DNA of 64,000 nucleotides from contig DAOVGR010000080.1 in NCBI GenBank assembly GCA_030672305.1, positions 1-64,000 on the forward strand, given 5' to 3'. A model generated the notes under the pieces. That model was not told the DNA's origin and made no database searches. It saw only the letters and a list, made by a program, of their open reading frames with translations. The DNA comes from Thermoplasmatales archaeon. Lineage in GTDB: Archaea > Thermoplasmatota > E2 > DHVEG-1. Below, piece by piece: positions 18,141-27,672 of the stretch. Position 1 is the stretch's first letter; every line of letters begins with the position of its first letter. A program made the translations under genes and the position numbers.

Positions 18141-18267
18141 TAATTTTAAAGAATTCTTTGGTGCTTATTAATCTATAGTAAATACCGTTTTTTTTATATC
18201 GGCAGTTGTTCCTGAAATCTTTAAATCATCTGTATCACTATTTAAAATCCCACTTTCTAGAATATTA

Positions 18268-19221
18268 TCAATATCGTATCAACCTATTCCATATTGCATC
18301 GCTAGGTTGTATAGTATTAGTATAAGTTTTGTAGATAACATTAAGATTTATTGCTGGACGCCAATCAAGGTTTATTAGAAATGTCCCTGAAATACGATAA
18401 GGCAGAAATCTTAATAATTTATATTTTAAACCAATCCAGTCATCCCAATAGTTAGATTTCCACTTATTGTTACATTCATCATAGGCGCTTTTATTATTTC
18501 CTATAAATGCATTTTTAGTTATCCTGTTACCATTTGAAGTAGGAGCAGTTGGATAATTATCTCTAGTTATTTTAATGCCAAAATTATTTTTTTCGAACCA
18601 ATTTTGTTTAATTAAATTATTATTTGAACCCTGTAGAGAAATACCATTTGTGTTATTTATTATGAAATTTTTTACGATATAATTTTCATTAGGACCTAAA
18701 TATTTCCCTTGGATGGTAAGCAAATGCCATCCAGGATTATACAAATAAATCCCCCTGTAGTTTTCCTTAATTATATTACTAGTTATTTTAACATAATTTG
18801 CAGCCTTGTAAACATACACTCCAGCCTCAGTGTCGCTACTATTTCTGATTGAGAAACCTATGATTTCGATGTTATTTGCTGAAATATAAATTACTTCTTT
18901 TTTTCTAGATCCATCAATAATAGTTGTATTTTTATCCTCACCTACCAAAATTATAGATTTTGATATCTTTAAATTTTCATAATATGGTGATGAATCATTA
19001 TAGACAAAAACTGTATCACCAGGATTTGTATCATCAATAGCACTTTGAATAGTTGTATAGTTATTTGGTCCGATACCACCTACATACAAAGTATTTCCAT
19101 TTTTACATGTAATTATTGGTTTTTCAACAATCTGTATACCAGAAGATGGAACAACACTCATCCCAATAAACAAAAAGGCAATTACAACTACCATCATCTT
19201 CTTTAATATATTTTTTTCCAT
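18268..19221 (-). CDS. Secreted NosD-like parallel beta-helix protein
   Basis: A 317-aa protein with a signal peptide (hydrophobic residues about 9-25). It opens with the typical NNYTTIQSAIDDTNPGDTV segment of periplasmic copper-binding/NosD-like and pectate-lyase-like proteins, followed by about six right-handed beta-helix rungs with alternating I-x-x-N patterns (NNIEIIGFSIRNSS, NNLIKQNWFEKNNFGIKI). The segment NYWDDWIG and the DWRPA motif close the helix as in many archaeal surface members. The ligand is unknown, probably carbohydrate. The C-terminal tail after DWRPA is short, without an anchor. A promoter for it is not evident beyond AT-rich sequence. Confidence 0.75.
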   Translation of the reverse strand: MEKNILKKMMVVVIAFLFIGMSVVPSSGIQIVEKPIITCKNGNTLYVGGIGPNNYTTIQSAIDDTNPGDTVFVYNDSSPYYENLKISKSIILVGEDKNTTIIDGSRKKEVIYISANNIEIIGFSIRNSSDTEAGVYVYKAANYVKITSNIIKENYRGIYLYNPGWHLLTIQGKYLGPNENYIVKNFIINNTNGISLQGSNNNLIKQNWFEKNNFGIKITRDNYPTAPTSNGNRITKNAFIGNNKSAYDECNNKWKSNYWDDWIGLKYKLLRFLPYRISGTFLINLDWRPAINLNVIYKTYTNTIQPSDAIWNRLIRY

Positions 19222-19296
19222 ATCCTTTTTTCCTCACCAAAGTTTTTCATTAAAAATATACCATTACTGAAAGATACTATGGATAATGCAAAGTTT

Positions 19297-19716
19297 TCAA
19301 CGATGAAGACTACCACGAGCTATCTTCGTGATACTCATAGAATCTATAAAACCAGATTGCAATAATAATTGTTTAATTTCATTTAAAGAATTTGAACATT
19401 TTAAAATATCTGCAATGATATCCCATCTAGCTTTTTTCCCTCTTTGAGAGCTTTTAGATTCGGTCATTACTAGATCTATCTTCATCTTTGCAATTTTTTC
19501 TGCAATTTTTGCCAAACAGCCAGGTGCATCACTAAATTCGATTTCTATTCTTACAAGATTTTTTGGTTCCCCATATGTTGGACTAATCATTAAGGTATAA
19601 GTCTTAGAGTCTAGGCTAATTAGAACCTCATCTCCCTCTTTTAGATTTAGGATTTCTCGAAATTCATTTGGTATAACCAAACGCCCTCTTGTATCTAACT
19701 TTACAATCGAGTTCAT
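19297..19716 (-). CDS. AbrB/SpoVT-type DNA-binding domain fused to an ACT domain
   Basis: A protein of 139 aa starting at the ATG at 19716. A longer frame begins at 19818, but its first 34 codons span a TATA-like element (TTATTATATA on the minus strand) and lack swapped-hairpin features, so the shorter start is chosen. Residues 1-45 form an AbrB/MazE swapped-hairpin domain (VKLDTRGRLVIPNEFRE, LKEGDEVLISLD). Residues about 57-130 resemble an ACT domain (VRIEIEFSDAPGCLAKIAEKIAKMKIDLV). It should bind DNA as a dimer and respond to an amino acid or similar ligand. The target is unknown; it lies 2 kb from the lysine genes. Confidence 0.75.
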   Translation of the reverse strand: MNSIVKLDTRGRLVIPNEFREILNLKEGDEVLISLDSKTYTLMISPTYGEPKNLVRIEIEFSDAPGCLAKIAEKIAKMKIDLVMTESKSSQRGKKARWDIIADILKCSNSLNEIKQLLLQSGFIDSMSITKIARGSLHR

Positions 19717-19756
19717 TATTAACCTCGTGGGATTTATGTGGGTATATAATAAGTGA

Positions 19757-20021
19757 GTATTTAAAATTTCCCCAGAAAGAGGCCTTAGCCCATTCAGAAT
19801 TTTCATGCCAAAAGGCATGGTTTATGTAGAAGATGGAAGAATTTCAAGTATAGGATTGAAATGAGTTAAAAAAAATAACTGTTGATACTGAACCAGTTAC
19901 TGTGAATTTAAGTTTTTTCACGGGTCTATCAATAAGTATTCCTGGTAATGAAGAGTCAGGTAGAGATTCATTTGTATTTGCTTCAGGAATTGCTTTAGAT
20001 GTAAGAGAATCTGAAACATAA
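19757..20021 (+). pseudogene. Possible decayed gene fragment
   Basis: No intact gene fits the 311 bases before the eS1 gene. On the plus strand an open frame (PERGLSPFRIFMPKGMVYVE) runs into TGA at 19861-19863; moving the frame by one base continues with protein-like sequence (NELKKITVDTEPVTVNLS) to TAA at 20019. Neither half has a convincing start codon, and the first half overlaps the abrB promoter. A 61-codon minus-strand frame (19844-20029) covers part of the same DNA and could instead be the real one. The call rests on coding-like composition only. Confidence 0.25.
19804..19819. repeat. Perfect short stem-loop
   Basis: CATGCC-AAAA-GGCATG: a six-base-pair perfect stem with a four-base loop, just upstream of the abrB-like gene on the minus strand. 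It could be an operator or RNA hairpin; there is no T-run, so it is not a typical terminator. Confidence 0.35.
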
Positions 20022-20129
20022 TCTCTCATTTTTTTTTTTTATTTTTAAGCCCATCAGCATATTTTAAGTATAAGGAGCGTATTACCCAAAAAACCTGTTT
20101 AAATAATTATTTAAAAAAAAGGGATTCGT

Positions 20130-21062
20130 ATGGCAAAAGCAAGATCAAGAGCTGCAGCACGTAAGGTAAAAGATAGATGGAAAGCAAAGAACTGGTATAA
20201 TATAATTGCACCTCCAGCTTTTGATAGTGTTACTATTGCTGACACTATGACAGATAATCCTGATAGTCTTATAAATAGAGTAACTGGAATATCTCTTCAA
20301 GATTTAACAAATGATTTTCGAAAATCTCATATAATCCTTTTTTTTAAAATAAACAAGGTAGAAGAAGATAAAGCTCACACTCAATTTTCAGGACATACTC
20401 TCACATCAGATTACCTTCGAAGAATGATTAGAAGAAGACGATCAAAGATTGAGGGAGTTTACGATGTTGATACTCGTGATGGAGCTGTAATTAGAGTTAA
20501 ACCTTTTGCTACAACTGATAAGAGAATTCAGAATTCACAAAGAAAAGTTGTTAGAGAAGCAATGAAAAGAACAATATCTAATCGAGCAAAGGATAGTACA
20601 CTTTCTGAATTTATGAAGAATATTTTAGACGGTAGAATGGGTAGTGATATCTATAAAAATTGTAAGAAACTATATCCAGTAAAAAGAATAGAGATTCATA
20701 AAACTGAAGTAATTTCACATCCGACTATTGTAATAGAAGAGAAGAAACCTAAAAAGGAAGAGATAGAAGAACCAAAACAACCAGAGAAAAAGGAAAAGAA
20801 ACCAAAGGATGAAAAAAAGACCAAAGAATTAAAAGAGCCTGAAACAAAAGAAAAAGAAATACCAAAAGAAGAGAAAAAACTTGAAAAACCAAAAGTAGAA
20901 AAAAAGATAGAAAAGAAAACACCAAAACCAAAGAAAAAAATAAAGAAGGTAGCAGCTAAAAAACCTGTTACCAAAAAGACAACAACAAAAAAGACTACTA
21001 AACCAAAAACTACATCTAAGAAAAAAACTACAACAAAGAAGAAGGTAACTAAAAAGAAATAA
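20130..21062 (+). CDS. rps3ae: Ribosomal protein eS1 (S3Ae) with Lys/Glu/Pro-rich C-terminal extension
   Basis: Small-subunit protein eS1, located near the mRNA exit. The core (about residues 1-198) matches the archaeal family: KDRWKAKNWYNIIAPPAFD, RRMIRRRRSKIEGVYDV and RVKPFATTDKRIQNSQ. After it, an extra tail of about 110 residues is built from charged runs (EEPKQPEKKEKKPK) and ends in a Lys/Thr/Pro-rich, histone H1-like stretch (TTKKTTKPKTTSKKK). Archaeal eS1 usually ends near 200-225 aa, so the tail is unusual; it may bind rRNA or DNA. A TATA element (GTTTAAATAATT, about 20098) and a GGGATT before the ATG support the start. Confidence 0.9.
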   Translation: MAKARSRAAARKVKDRWKAKNWYNIIAPPAFDSVTIADTMTDNPDSLINRVTGISLQDLTNDFRKSHIILFFKINKVEEDKAHTQFSGHTLTSDYLRRMIRRRRSKIEGVYDVDTRDGAVIRVKPFATTDKRIQNSQRKVVREAMKRTISNRAKDSTLSEFMKNILDGRMGSDIYKNCKKLYPVKRIEIHKTEVISHPTIVIEEKKPKKEEIEEPKQPEKKEKKPKDEKKTKELKEPETKEKEIPKEEKKLEKPKVEKKIEKKTPKPKKKIKKVAAKKPVTKKTTTKKTTKPKTTSKKKTTTKKKVTKKK

Positions 21063-21123
21063 AGTTCATTTATTTTTCAAATAATCTTTTTATATAATTA
21101 TAGTCATACTATTAATTAGTCGT

Positions 21124-23016
21124 ATGAATAAACATGAGATATTATCGATATTTTTTACAATTTTATTATTTTTAAATATTTTTTTAACTTTTAATGTTGA
21201 AGCGTGTAAGGATATTGTGGCATGTGGTGATGCTACTGCAGGTAACTACAATTTACTTTTAAAAGTAAGAGATCCAAGCAGACCAGGTCTCCAAGTTTTA
21301 TGTATTATTCCTGAAGGTTACGAATACACATATCACAACCCTTGGACTGGAAAACCATTAAAAAGTAAGGTTTTACACAAATTCATTGGTGTTGCTACAA
21401 AGGGAGATACCCTTCCAAATATTGTGAAGGCTGGAATGATCTTAACTGATGCAGGTCTTGCATTTGGCGATGCTGATACAGGCTCAAGATGGATAAATCC
21501 TACAAAAAATGCCTGGGATGACTTTGACTGGATTAGATATGCATGTGAAAAAGCAGACAATGAAGATCAAGCAATTTCACTTCTTACAAAAGATGCTGTA
21601 AAAAAAATGCATGCAACCGGTGTTTCTGAGAATCTTTTTGTTGTGGGTCCAGAAAAAGGTGTTGTTATTGAAGGAGATGCCTTTCATTATGTAATTGATG
21701 AATTTGAAAATGGCATTGTTGTTATGTCAAATTACCCTAAAGAGCTTTGGAAGACTCAAAGAATTAATGCATTTTTAATCTCTAGGACTTTTAATACAGT
21801 TAAAGAAAAAAATGTACGAAATAAAGGTGTTGTAAGATTAAATTCTCTTTATGGTATAAGAGTAGTTAAAATTGATAACGATTTCATTTCTGTAAAACCA
21901 ATATCCCATATTCATGCTCTTAAATCTAATAGTCTTGGTGTTACTACAAATATAAATTTAGGGGAACGAAAAACAGTTGGATTTTTTAGTGTTGAATTGT
22001 TAGATATTAATAGAAATAAAGCTAAAGTTAGAGTTAGTAATAAATATAAAGCATGGGAAGAAAAAATTCTTGAATATATTGAACCAAAATATGGAAGCAT
22101 TTCAGTAGAAGATATGATAAATTGGTCAAGACTTCATACAGAGGATTTAGATGGTCTTCGACCAATGTGTCAAGATTTTTATGAATTTGAAGCTGTAACA
22201 ATCTATAAGTTACCAAAGGAAAACTATGAGATAATAAGTAGTGGTTGGTTTTCTGCAAATCATCCTTGTACATCAATTTATGTACCATTCCATATCTGCA
22301 ATACTGATATTTATAATCGTTATGAATCAGGGGAAGCAGCTGAACTGTCCTTAAGTTTACTTAATGAATATGGACATGAAAATCTTGAAGCAAGTTTTTC
22401 AAATGTAGAAGAGGTTTTTTTAAACGAGATTGATTTTGCAGAGCAAATTGCAATACAAAGAATAGATGATACTGATGTTATTTCTGATTTTTTAACAATA
22501 ATAGATATTGCTATGCAAAAACAAGCCTTTATGACCGAAGAGATTTGGTTAGATATTAGTAAAATAACAAATCAAGAAGATAAGCAAGAAGTAAAAGATA
22601 TAATTGACAGCATTTGGTATAATAATTACTCTTTTTCTTTGAAAAAAATGAAAAATTCAATTAATGATATCGGAAAGTTTTCAAATAATATTGTAAAAAA
22701 AATTTGCGACATAGGACTTGATATTTGTAAGTCTAGAATTGATGCAGCAAGTGTATTAGGGAAAATGTGTCCTTCTGCAACTGAAGAATATAAAAAAGCT
22801 AGTCAATATATCAAAAACGCAGAATATGAGATAGGTTTTGATTATATCAATGAAGCATTTAGTAAATGCGATATGCTAATTAAAGGGCTATCTTTTCAGA
22901 ATGTAAAGAATGCAGAAATTTCAGAAAAAGTTAATCTACCGCTCTATTTTTCAATTTTCTTATTGGTTTTAGGAATTTTACTTTTATCAATAGTAGGATT
23001 AAAACAAAAACGTTAA
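21124..23016 (+). CDS. Surface C69/C45-type Ntn-hydrolase (dipeptidase or acyltransferase-like)
   Basis: A 630-aa protein with signal peptide (residues 5-27). Signal cleavage after VEA would expose C28 in the motif ACKDIVACGDATAG, matching the N-terminal nucleophile of C69 dipeptidases and C45 acyltransferases (typically C-T/D-x-I-x-x-G-x-x-A). Further Ntn-core segments include DAGLAFGDADTGSRW and EGVVIEGDAFHYVID-like strands (about 95-200). The C-terminal third is helical and ends in a TM helix (about 605-626) with a KQKR stop-transfer. It probably hydrolyses small peptides or amides at the cell surface. A TATA (TTTTTATATAATT, about 21088) lies 25 bases before the expected start. Confidence 0.7.
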   Translation: MNKHEILSIFFTILLFLNIFLTFNVEACKDIVACGDATAGNYNLLLKVRDPSRPGLQVLCIIPEGYEYTYHNPWTGKPLKSKVLHKFIGVATKGDTLPNIVKAGMILTDAGLAFGDADTGSRWINPTKNAWDDFDWIRYACEKADNEDQAISLLTKDAVKKMHATGVSENLFVVGPEKGVVIEGDAFHYVIDEFENGIVVMSNYPKELWKTQRINAFLISRTFNTVKEKNVRNKGVVRLNSLYGIRVVKIDNDFISVKPISHIHALKSNSLGVTTNINLGERKTVGFFSVELLDINRNKAKVRVSNKYKAWEEKILEYIEPKYGSISVEDMINWSRLHTEDLDGLRPMCQDFYEFEAVTIYKLPKENYEIISSGWFSANHPCTSIYVPFHICNTDIYNRYESGEAAELSLSLLNEYGHENLEASFSNVEEVFLNEIDFAEQIAIQRIDDTDVISDFLTIIDIAMQKQAFMTEEIWLDISKITNQEDKQEVKDIIDSIWYNNYSFSLKKMKNSINDIGKFSNNIVKKICDIGLDICKSRIDAASVLGKMCPSATEEYKKASQYIKNAEYEIGFDYINEAFSKCDMLIKGLSFQNVKNAEISEKVNLPLYFSIFLLVLGILLLSIVGLKQKR

Positions 23017-23050
23017 AAAAACACTTATATTAGGTATTTTTGGGGTTTAT

Positions 23051-24424
23051 TTGAGTAAAGATAAAGATATAATAATTATTGGTTGTGGAGCAGCTGGTGG
23101 TACAGCTGCGCAGTTTGCCAGAAAAACTGATAGAAAATCATCAATTACTATTTTTGAAAAAGATAAATACCCTCAATATTCCAAATGTGGTCTACCATAT
23201 GCTATATCAGGTAAAATCTCAAATTTTTATGATCTAATTGAATTCTCCACTGAGTGGTTTAAGAAATCTAAAATTGATCTCTTTTTAGAAACAACAGTAG
23301 AAAAAATTGATATTGAAAATAAAATTGTTATTGCAAAAAAAGGCAATGCTATAATTGAAAAGACGTACTGTTCTTTAATTTTAGCAACAGGAGCAAGACC
23401 ATTAATTCCTCCAATAAAAAATATAAAGAAAAATAATACGCTAATCGGGAATATCTTTACACTTAGAACTATGGATGATGCAAGAAAGATTTCTTCCTCA
23501 ATTAATAAAGGAAAAAATGCAACCATAATTGGTGCTGGACTAATTGGACTTGAAATGGCTGATAGTCTTTATAAAAAAGGGATGAATGTAACAGTAATCG
23601 AAGCACTTCCATACATTTTACCAAATACACTTGATAAGGATATGTCAAATATTGTTTTTAAAGATATATCTAGTAATGTAAAAATATTTACTAATCATAT
23701 TGCAACAAAAATTGAAGATCATGCAGATATAATTAGTGAGGTATCAATAAAAAATAATGAGACAGGAGAAGAGAAAAATATTGGGACGGATCTTTTAGTT
23801 ATTGCTGCTGGTTTAAAGCCTAATATTTCACTAGCAAAAGATGCTGGATGTGAAATAGGTCAAACTGGTCATATTTCTGTCAACAGGAAATGTGAAACAT
23901 CTTTGAAGAACATCTATGCAATAGGTGATTGTACAGAACTCTATGACTTTTATACCAAGAAATCTGTCCCAATTGGTCTCGGAAGTATTGCTGTAAGACA
24001 AGGAATTGCATCTGGAATTAATGCAGCTGGAGGAAATTACATTTTACCAGATGGAGTACTTCAAACTAGTACTTCTGAATTTTTTGGATTAGAAATAGCT
24101 GCGGTTGGTTCGAGTGTTAAAGGTTTACCTGTTGTTACAGGTAAATTTAATGGTTTATCTCTGCCACATTATTTTCCTGGTGGAAAACCGATTAGTATAA
24201 AAGTTTTTGTTGATGAAAAAACAGGAAAAATCATTGCTGCACAAGCTGTTGGAGATAGAGCTGCAAAAAGAATCGACACATTTGCATGTGCGATTCTTGG
24301 TGGTATGAATGTTGAAACATTTAGAAAACTTGAAACAGCATATGCCCCGCCAATTGCACCTACTCTTGATGCCGAAACTCTTGCATGTGATGTTGTTTCA
24401 ATAAAACTTGATCGTAAAAGATAA
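23051..24424 (+). CDS. CoA-disulfide reductase / NADH oxidase-like flavoprotein
   Basis: A 457-aa FAD- and NAD(P)H-dependent two-dinucleotide-fold enzyme. The FAD motif is IIIGCGAAGGTAAQ; the redox-active single Cys is C46 in YSKCGLPY, as in CoA-disulfide reductases and H2O-forming NADH oxidases. The second nucleotide fold is IIGAGLIGLEMADSL and the FAD flavin-binding segment is NIYAIGDCTEL. The C-terminal dimerisation domain is complete. It would keep CoA thiols reduced or detoxify oxygen or sulfur species; specificity is not decidable. The start is TTG, 34 bases after the upstream gene. The next gene, mre11, begins 2 bases after its stop. Confidence 0.8.
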   Translation: MSKDKDIIIIGCGAAGGTAAQFARKTDRKSSITIFEKDKYPQYSKCGLPYAISGKISNFYDLIEFSTEWFKKSKIDLFLETTVEKIDIENKIVIAKKGNAIIEKTYCSLILATGARPLIPPIKNIKKNNTLIGNIFTLRTMDDARKISSSINKGKNATIIGAGLIGLEMADSLYKKGMNVTVIEALPYILPNTLDKDMSNIVFKDISSNVKIFTNHIATKIEDHADIISEVSIKNNETGEEKNIGTDLLVIAAGLKPNISLAKDAGCEIGQTGHISVNRKCETSLKNIYAIGDCTELYDFYTKKSVPIGLGSIAVRQGIASGINAAGGNYILPDGVLQTSTSEFFGLEIAAVGSSVKGLPVVTGKFNGLSLPHYFPGGKPISIKVFVDEKTGKIIAAQAVGDRAAKRIDTFACAILGGMNVETFRKLETAYAPPIAPTLDAETLACDVVSIKLDRKR

Positions 24425-24425
24425 A

Positions 24426-25565
24426 ATGAAGATTTTACACATTGCTGATTCTCATCTTGGCTATTCTGCCTATCGAAAAGCAACTCCAGATGGGATAAAT
24501 CAACGTGAAATAGATACATATTACGCTTTCAAACAGTTTGTGGATTATGCAGTGAAATTAAAACCTAATCTAATAATACATGCAGGTGATTTGTTTGATT
24601 CTGTAAGACCAAATAATAGGGCGATAACCTTTGCAGTTGATCAGATTCTCCGCATTTCAGAAAAAAAAATTCCATTTGTTATTATTGCAGGTAATCATGA
24701 ACATCCAAGACTAAAGGAAACAGGGCATATTTTCAGTATTTTTAACCATATGGATAATATTTATCCGATTTATAATGCAAAATATGAAACTCTTTCATTT
24801 AATATAAAAAATAAGAATGTAACTGTTCATGCAGTTCCACAATGTGAATTAAAAAAACAATTTGATAGTGAATTGGAAAAACTAAAACCTGATTCATCTG
24901 CTGATTTCAATATTTTTGTCTCTCATGGTGCAGTATCTGGAATTCAAGTATTTAGTATGAATGAGTTCAATGAGTTAATTATACCAGCAAAAGCCCTTAG
25001 CAATGATTTTGATTATATAGCACTCGGGCATTATCATAAATTTACAAAGATTGCAAATAATGCATTTTATTCTGGATCAACTGAACGATTTACATACACA
25101 GATGCCCCAGATAATAAGGGATTTTTAGAAATTGAAATAATTAACCAATCAGTGAAATCCAATTTTATCCAACTAAAAATTAGACCAATGATAGACCCAA
25201 AGCCGATAAAATGTTCAAATCTGAAATTAGAAGAAATAATGAAAAAAATTAAAGAAGCTGTAAAAGAAATCAATCCAAAGGAGAAAACGTTTCGAATAAT
25301 CCTTGATGATATACCCCCTCAAATGTACCGAAATCTTGATTTTAGTGATATTAAAAAAATGAGTAGCGAAGCTATTCATTATGAGATTAAGGCTAATGTA
25401 GTTAAGAATGAAGAATCATCACCATCAAAAACATCTAAAGTCGATGCATTAACAATTGAGTTTAAAAAATTTATTGAAAGTCAGGATTTGAAAGAAAAAG
25501 ATACTCTTCTTGAACTTGGCATAGGGTATATTGATAAAGTAGAAGCAAGAGAAGAGGGGAAATGA
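24426..25565 (+). CDS. mre11: DNA double-strand break repair nuclease Mre11
   Basis: A 379-aa calcineurin-like phosphoesterase. All catalytic motifs are visible: DSHLGY, HAGDLFDS, GNHEHPR, SHGA and ALGHYHK, which coordinate two Mn ions. It has exo- and endonuclease activity and acts with Rad50 at DNA ends. The ATG at 24426 immediately follows the preceding TAA; a slightly longer in-frame alternative at 24408 overlaps the flavoenzyme gene and lacks support. The stop overlaps the rad50 start by 4 bases (ATGA), so the two are translationally coupled. No HerA or NurA gene follows, in contrast to many archaea. Confidence 0.9.
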   Translation: MKILHIADSHLGYSAYRKATPDGINQREIDTYYAFKQFVDYAVKLKPNLIIHAGDLFDSVRPNNRAITFAVDQILRISEKKIPFVIIAGNHEHPRLKETGHIFSIFNHMDNIYPIYNAKYETLSFNIKNKNVTVHAVPQCELKKQFDSELEKLKPDSSADFNIFVSHGAVSGIQVFSMNEFNELIIPAKALSNDFDYIALGHYHKFTKIANNAFYSGSTERFTYTDAPDNKGFLEIEIINQSVKSNFIQLKIRPMIDPKPIKCSNLKLEEIMKKIKEAVKEINPKEKTFRIILDDIPPQMYRNLDFSDIKKMSSEAIHYEIKANVVKNEESSPSKTSKVDALTIEFKKFIESQDLKEKDTLLELGIGYIDKVEAREEGK

Positions 25566-27667
25566 TTCTTAAAACATTGGCACTAAGAAATTACAGAAAA
25601 TTCAAAAATGTGATAATTGAATTTCCAGACGGAGTTACTGGTGTATTAGGATTGAATGGAGTTGGAAAATCAACAATTTTTGAAGCATTAGCATGGGTTC
25701 TTTATGGTTCTGTTGCAGCAAGAACTTCCACCAGTCAGATAAAACGTGAAGGTTCACTATCGACAGATCCATGCAGAGTTGAGTTAGATTTTATTTTTGA
25801 AAATGATATTTACCGGATTGTCAGGGAGATGATAGGTAAAAATTTAACTGCGTCCGCAACTGCTACGGTTAATGGAAAAATTGCTGCCACAGGCGCAGAG
25901 GTTGTAAGTAAATACATCCAAAAAAAACTTGGAATGGATTTTAAATCATTTTTTACTTCGATTTTTGCTAAACAAAAAGAGCTTAACACACTCTCTACCA
26001 TGAATGCAAGTGAAAGAAGACCATTGATTCTTAAAATGCTGGGAATAGATTCACTAGATGAAGTAATTAAAGAGATAAAATCTGACAAAAGAAACAAAGT
26101 TACAATTATTGAAAAGTTAAACCAGGATCTTGTTGATGAAACAGGCAAAGATAAAATAGATATCTATAAAGAAAATATTAAGGACCTTGAAAAACAAAGA
26201 AAGGAAAATGAGGTATTAATAAAAAAATCAAAAGAAAAATTACTAAATTTAAGAAAAGAACGAGATGAAATTGAAAAAAAATGTAAAACCATAAAAAGTG
26301 ATTTTGAAAATATAAATAAAAAGAAGGAAGAACTTGTTGAGAAAAAAACTCTTTTTGAAAATAAAAATAAATTAGCTGATGAAATCAAAATTCTAAATAA
26401 TAAAGTTGAAGATAGGATAAAAACTGTTTTAAAACAAAAAAAGAAACTTGATAATTTTAAAGATTTAGATAGTAATATAAAATCCTTGGAAAAAAAACTT
26501 AATGAAATCGATTTAAAAATTGAAGAATATGTAAAACAAATTGAACAAAAAAATACATTAATCAATAAAACCAAAGAGGATACAAATGATCTCGAGTCTA
26601 AAAAGAAAAAAATAGAAAAAATCGGTCCAGAAGCTAAATGTCCAACATGTGAAAGAGTCTTAGCAAGTCAATATAAGAATCTAATAACAAAATTTGAAAA
26701 AGAAAAATCAGAGAAGAAAAAAGAAATTATTACTTTTGAAAAAGAAATTAAATCACTAATAGAATCAAAGGAAAAAATTAAACGAGAAGAACAAGCTTTG
26801 CAAAAAAAGAATAATTATTATAATAATCAAATCAGAGAAAAAGAAAGGATTGAAACAACTATAAAAAACATTTCAAATGAAATTAACCAAGAAAAAATAG
26901 AACTAAATAAAAAACAGAAAAAATTCAAGGACTTAAAACAAATAAAATTTGATATAAAAGAATATAAAAATGTTATTGCTAAGACCAATCAGCTTTATAA
27001 AAAATATCAAGAAGCCTTGGTCAGTCTTGATAATAAAAAAGATACAATAAATTCTTTCAATCTGGATATAGAAAGAAAGGAAAGTGATAAAAAACTTATA
27101 ACTCAAAAAATTGATAATTTCAAGGAGAAAACATTAGAGTTAAAAAAGTATGAAGAGAAAATAAAAAAGGAAAAAATTATTGTTCATCATCTTGGTATGT
27201 TATCAGAGGTTATGTCTAATTTTAGAACACATTTAATCTCAAGAATACGCCCTACTTTGTCCTCTTATGCATCAGATTTTTTTGAACGTTTAACCGATGG
27301 CAAATATCATGAGCTTGAGCTTGACGAAGATTATGACCTTTTAATTTATGATGATGGTAATGCTTATTCAATTGAGCGATTTTCAGGTGGAGAAGAAGAT
27401 CTAGCAAACTTATGTTTGCGTTTAGCAATATCAGAGGTTATAACTGAACGTGCAGGTGGAGTATTTAATTTTATAATTCTTGATGAGATTTTTGGTTCAC
27501 AGGATATCTTTAGAAGACATAATATTATGAAAGCGCTTAGTAGTCTGTCATCAAAATTCCGGCAGATTTTTTTAATTACTCATATAGATGATGTAAAAAA
27601 TGATATGGAAAACACTATACTTGTCAATGAGAAAGAAGATGGGATTAGCACTGTAAAAATTGAATAA
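25562..27667 (+). CDS. rad50: DNA double-strand break repair ATPase Rad50
   Basis: A 701-aa SMC-like ATPase. Walker A is at G30-T38 (GLNGVGKST). Long coiled coils (about 180-350 and 370-540) flank a zinc hook with C360 and C363 (CPTC). The signature motif is FSGGEEDLANL and Walker B is IILDEIFGSQD, both in the C-terminal lobe. It tethers DNA ends and controls Mre11 nuclease. The length is below the roughly 850-900 aa of Pyrococcus Rad50, because the coiled coils are shorter; head and hook domains are complete. It overlaps mre11 by 4 bases. Confidence 0.92.
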   Translation: MILKTLALRNYRKFKNVIIEFPDGVTGVLGLNGVGKSTIFEALAWVLYGSVAARTSTSQIKREGSLSTDPCRVELDFIFENDIYRIVREMIGKNLTASATATVNGKIAATGAEVVSKYIQKKLGMDFKSFFTSIFAKQKELNTLSTMNASERRPLILKMLGIDSLDEVIKEIKSDKRNKVTIIEKLNQDLVDETGKDKIDIYKENIKDLEKQRKENEVLIKKSKEKLLNLRKERDEIEKKCKTIKSDFENINKKKEELVEKKTLFENKNKLADEIKILNNKVEDRIKTVLKQKKKLDNFKDLDSNIKSLEKKLNEIDLKIEEYVKQIEQKNTLINKTKEDTNDLESKKKKIEKIGPEAKCPTCERVLASQYKNLITKFEKEKSEKKKEIITFEKEIKSLIESKEKIKREEQALQKKNNYYNNQIREKERIETTIKNISNEINQEKIELNKKQKKFKDLKQIKFDIKEYKNVIAKTNQLYKKYQEALVSLDNKKDTINSFNLDIERKESDKKLITQKIDNFKEKTLELKKYEEKIKKEKIIVHHLGMLSEVMSNFRTHLISRIRPTLSSYASDFFERLTDGKYHELELDEDYDLLIYDDGNAYSIERFSGGEEDLANLCLRLAISEVITERAGGVFNFIILDEIFGSQDIFRRHNIMKALSSLSSKFRQIFLITHIDDVKNDMENTILVNEKEDGISTVKIE

Positions 27668-27672
27668 AAAAA

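Noticed and set aside
18168-18267. Open frame downstream of the beta-helix gene (minus strand, about 34 codons, reads DNILESGILNSDTDDLKISG) as a frameshifted C-terminus
   Set aside because: It is short, lacks a start, and the beta-helix protein already ends after its usual closing motif; chance cannot be excluded.
20696-20974. Minus-strand Phe/Ser-rich frames across the eS1 tail
   Set aside because: They are the complement of the Lys/Glu-rich codons of the eS1 extension and have no ribosome site or family.
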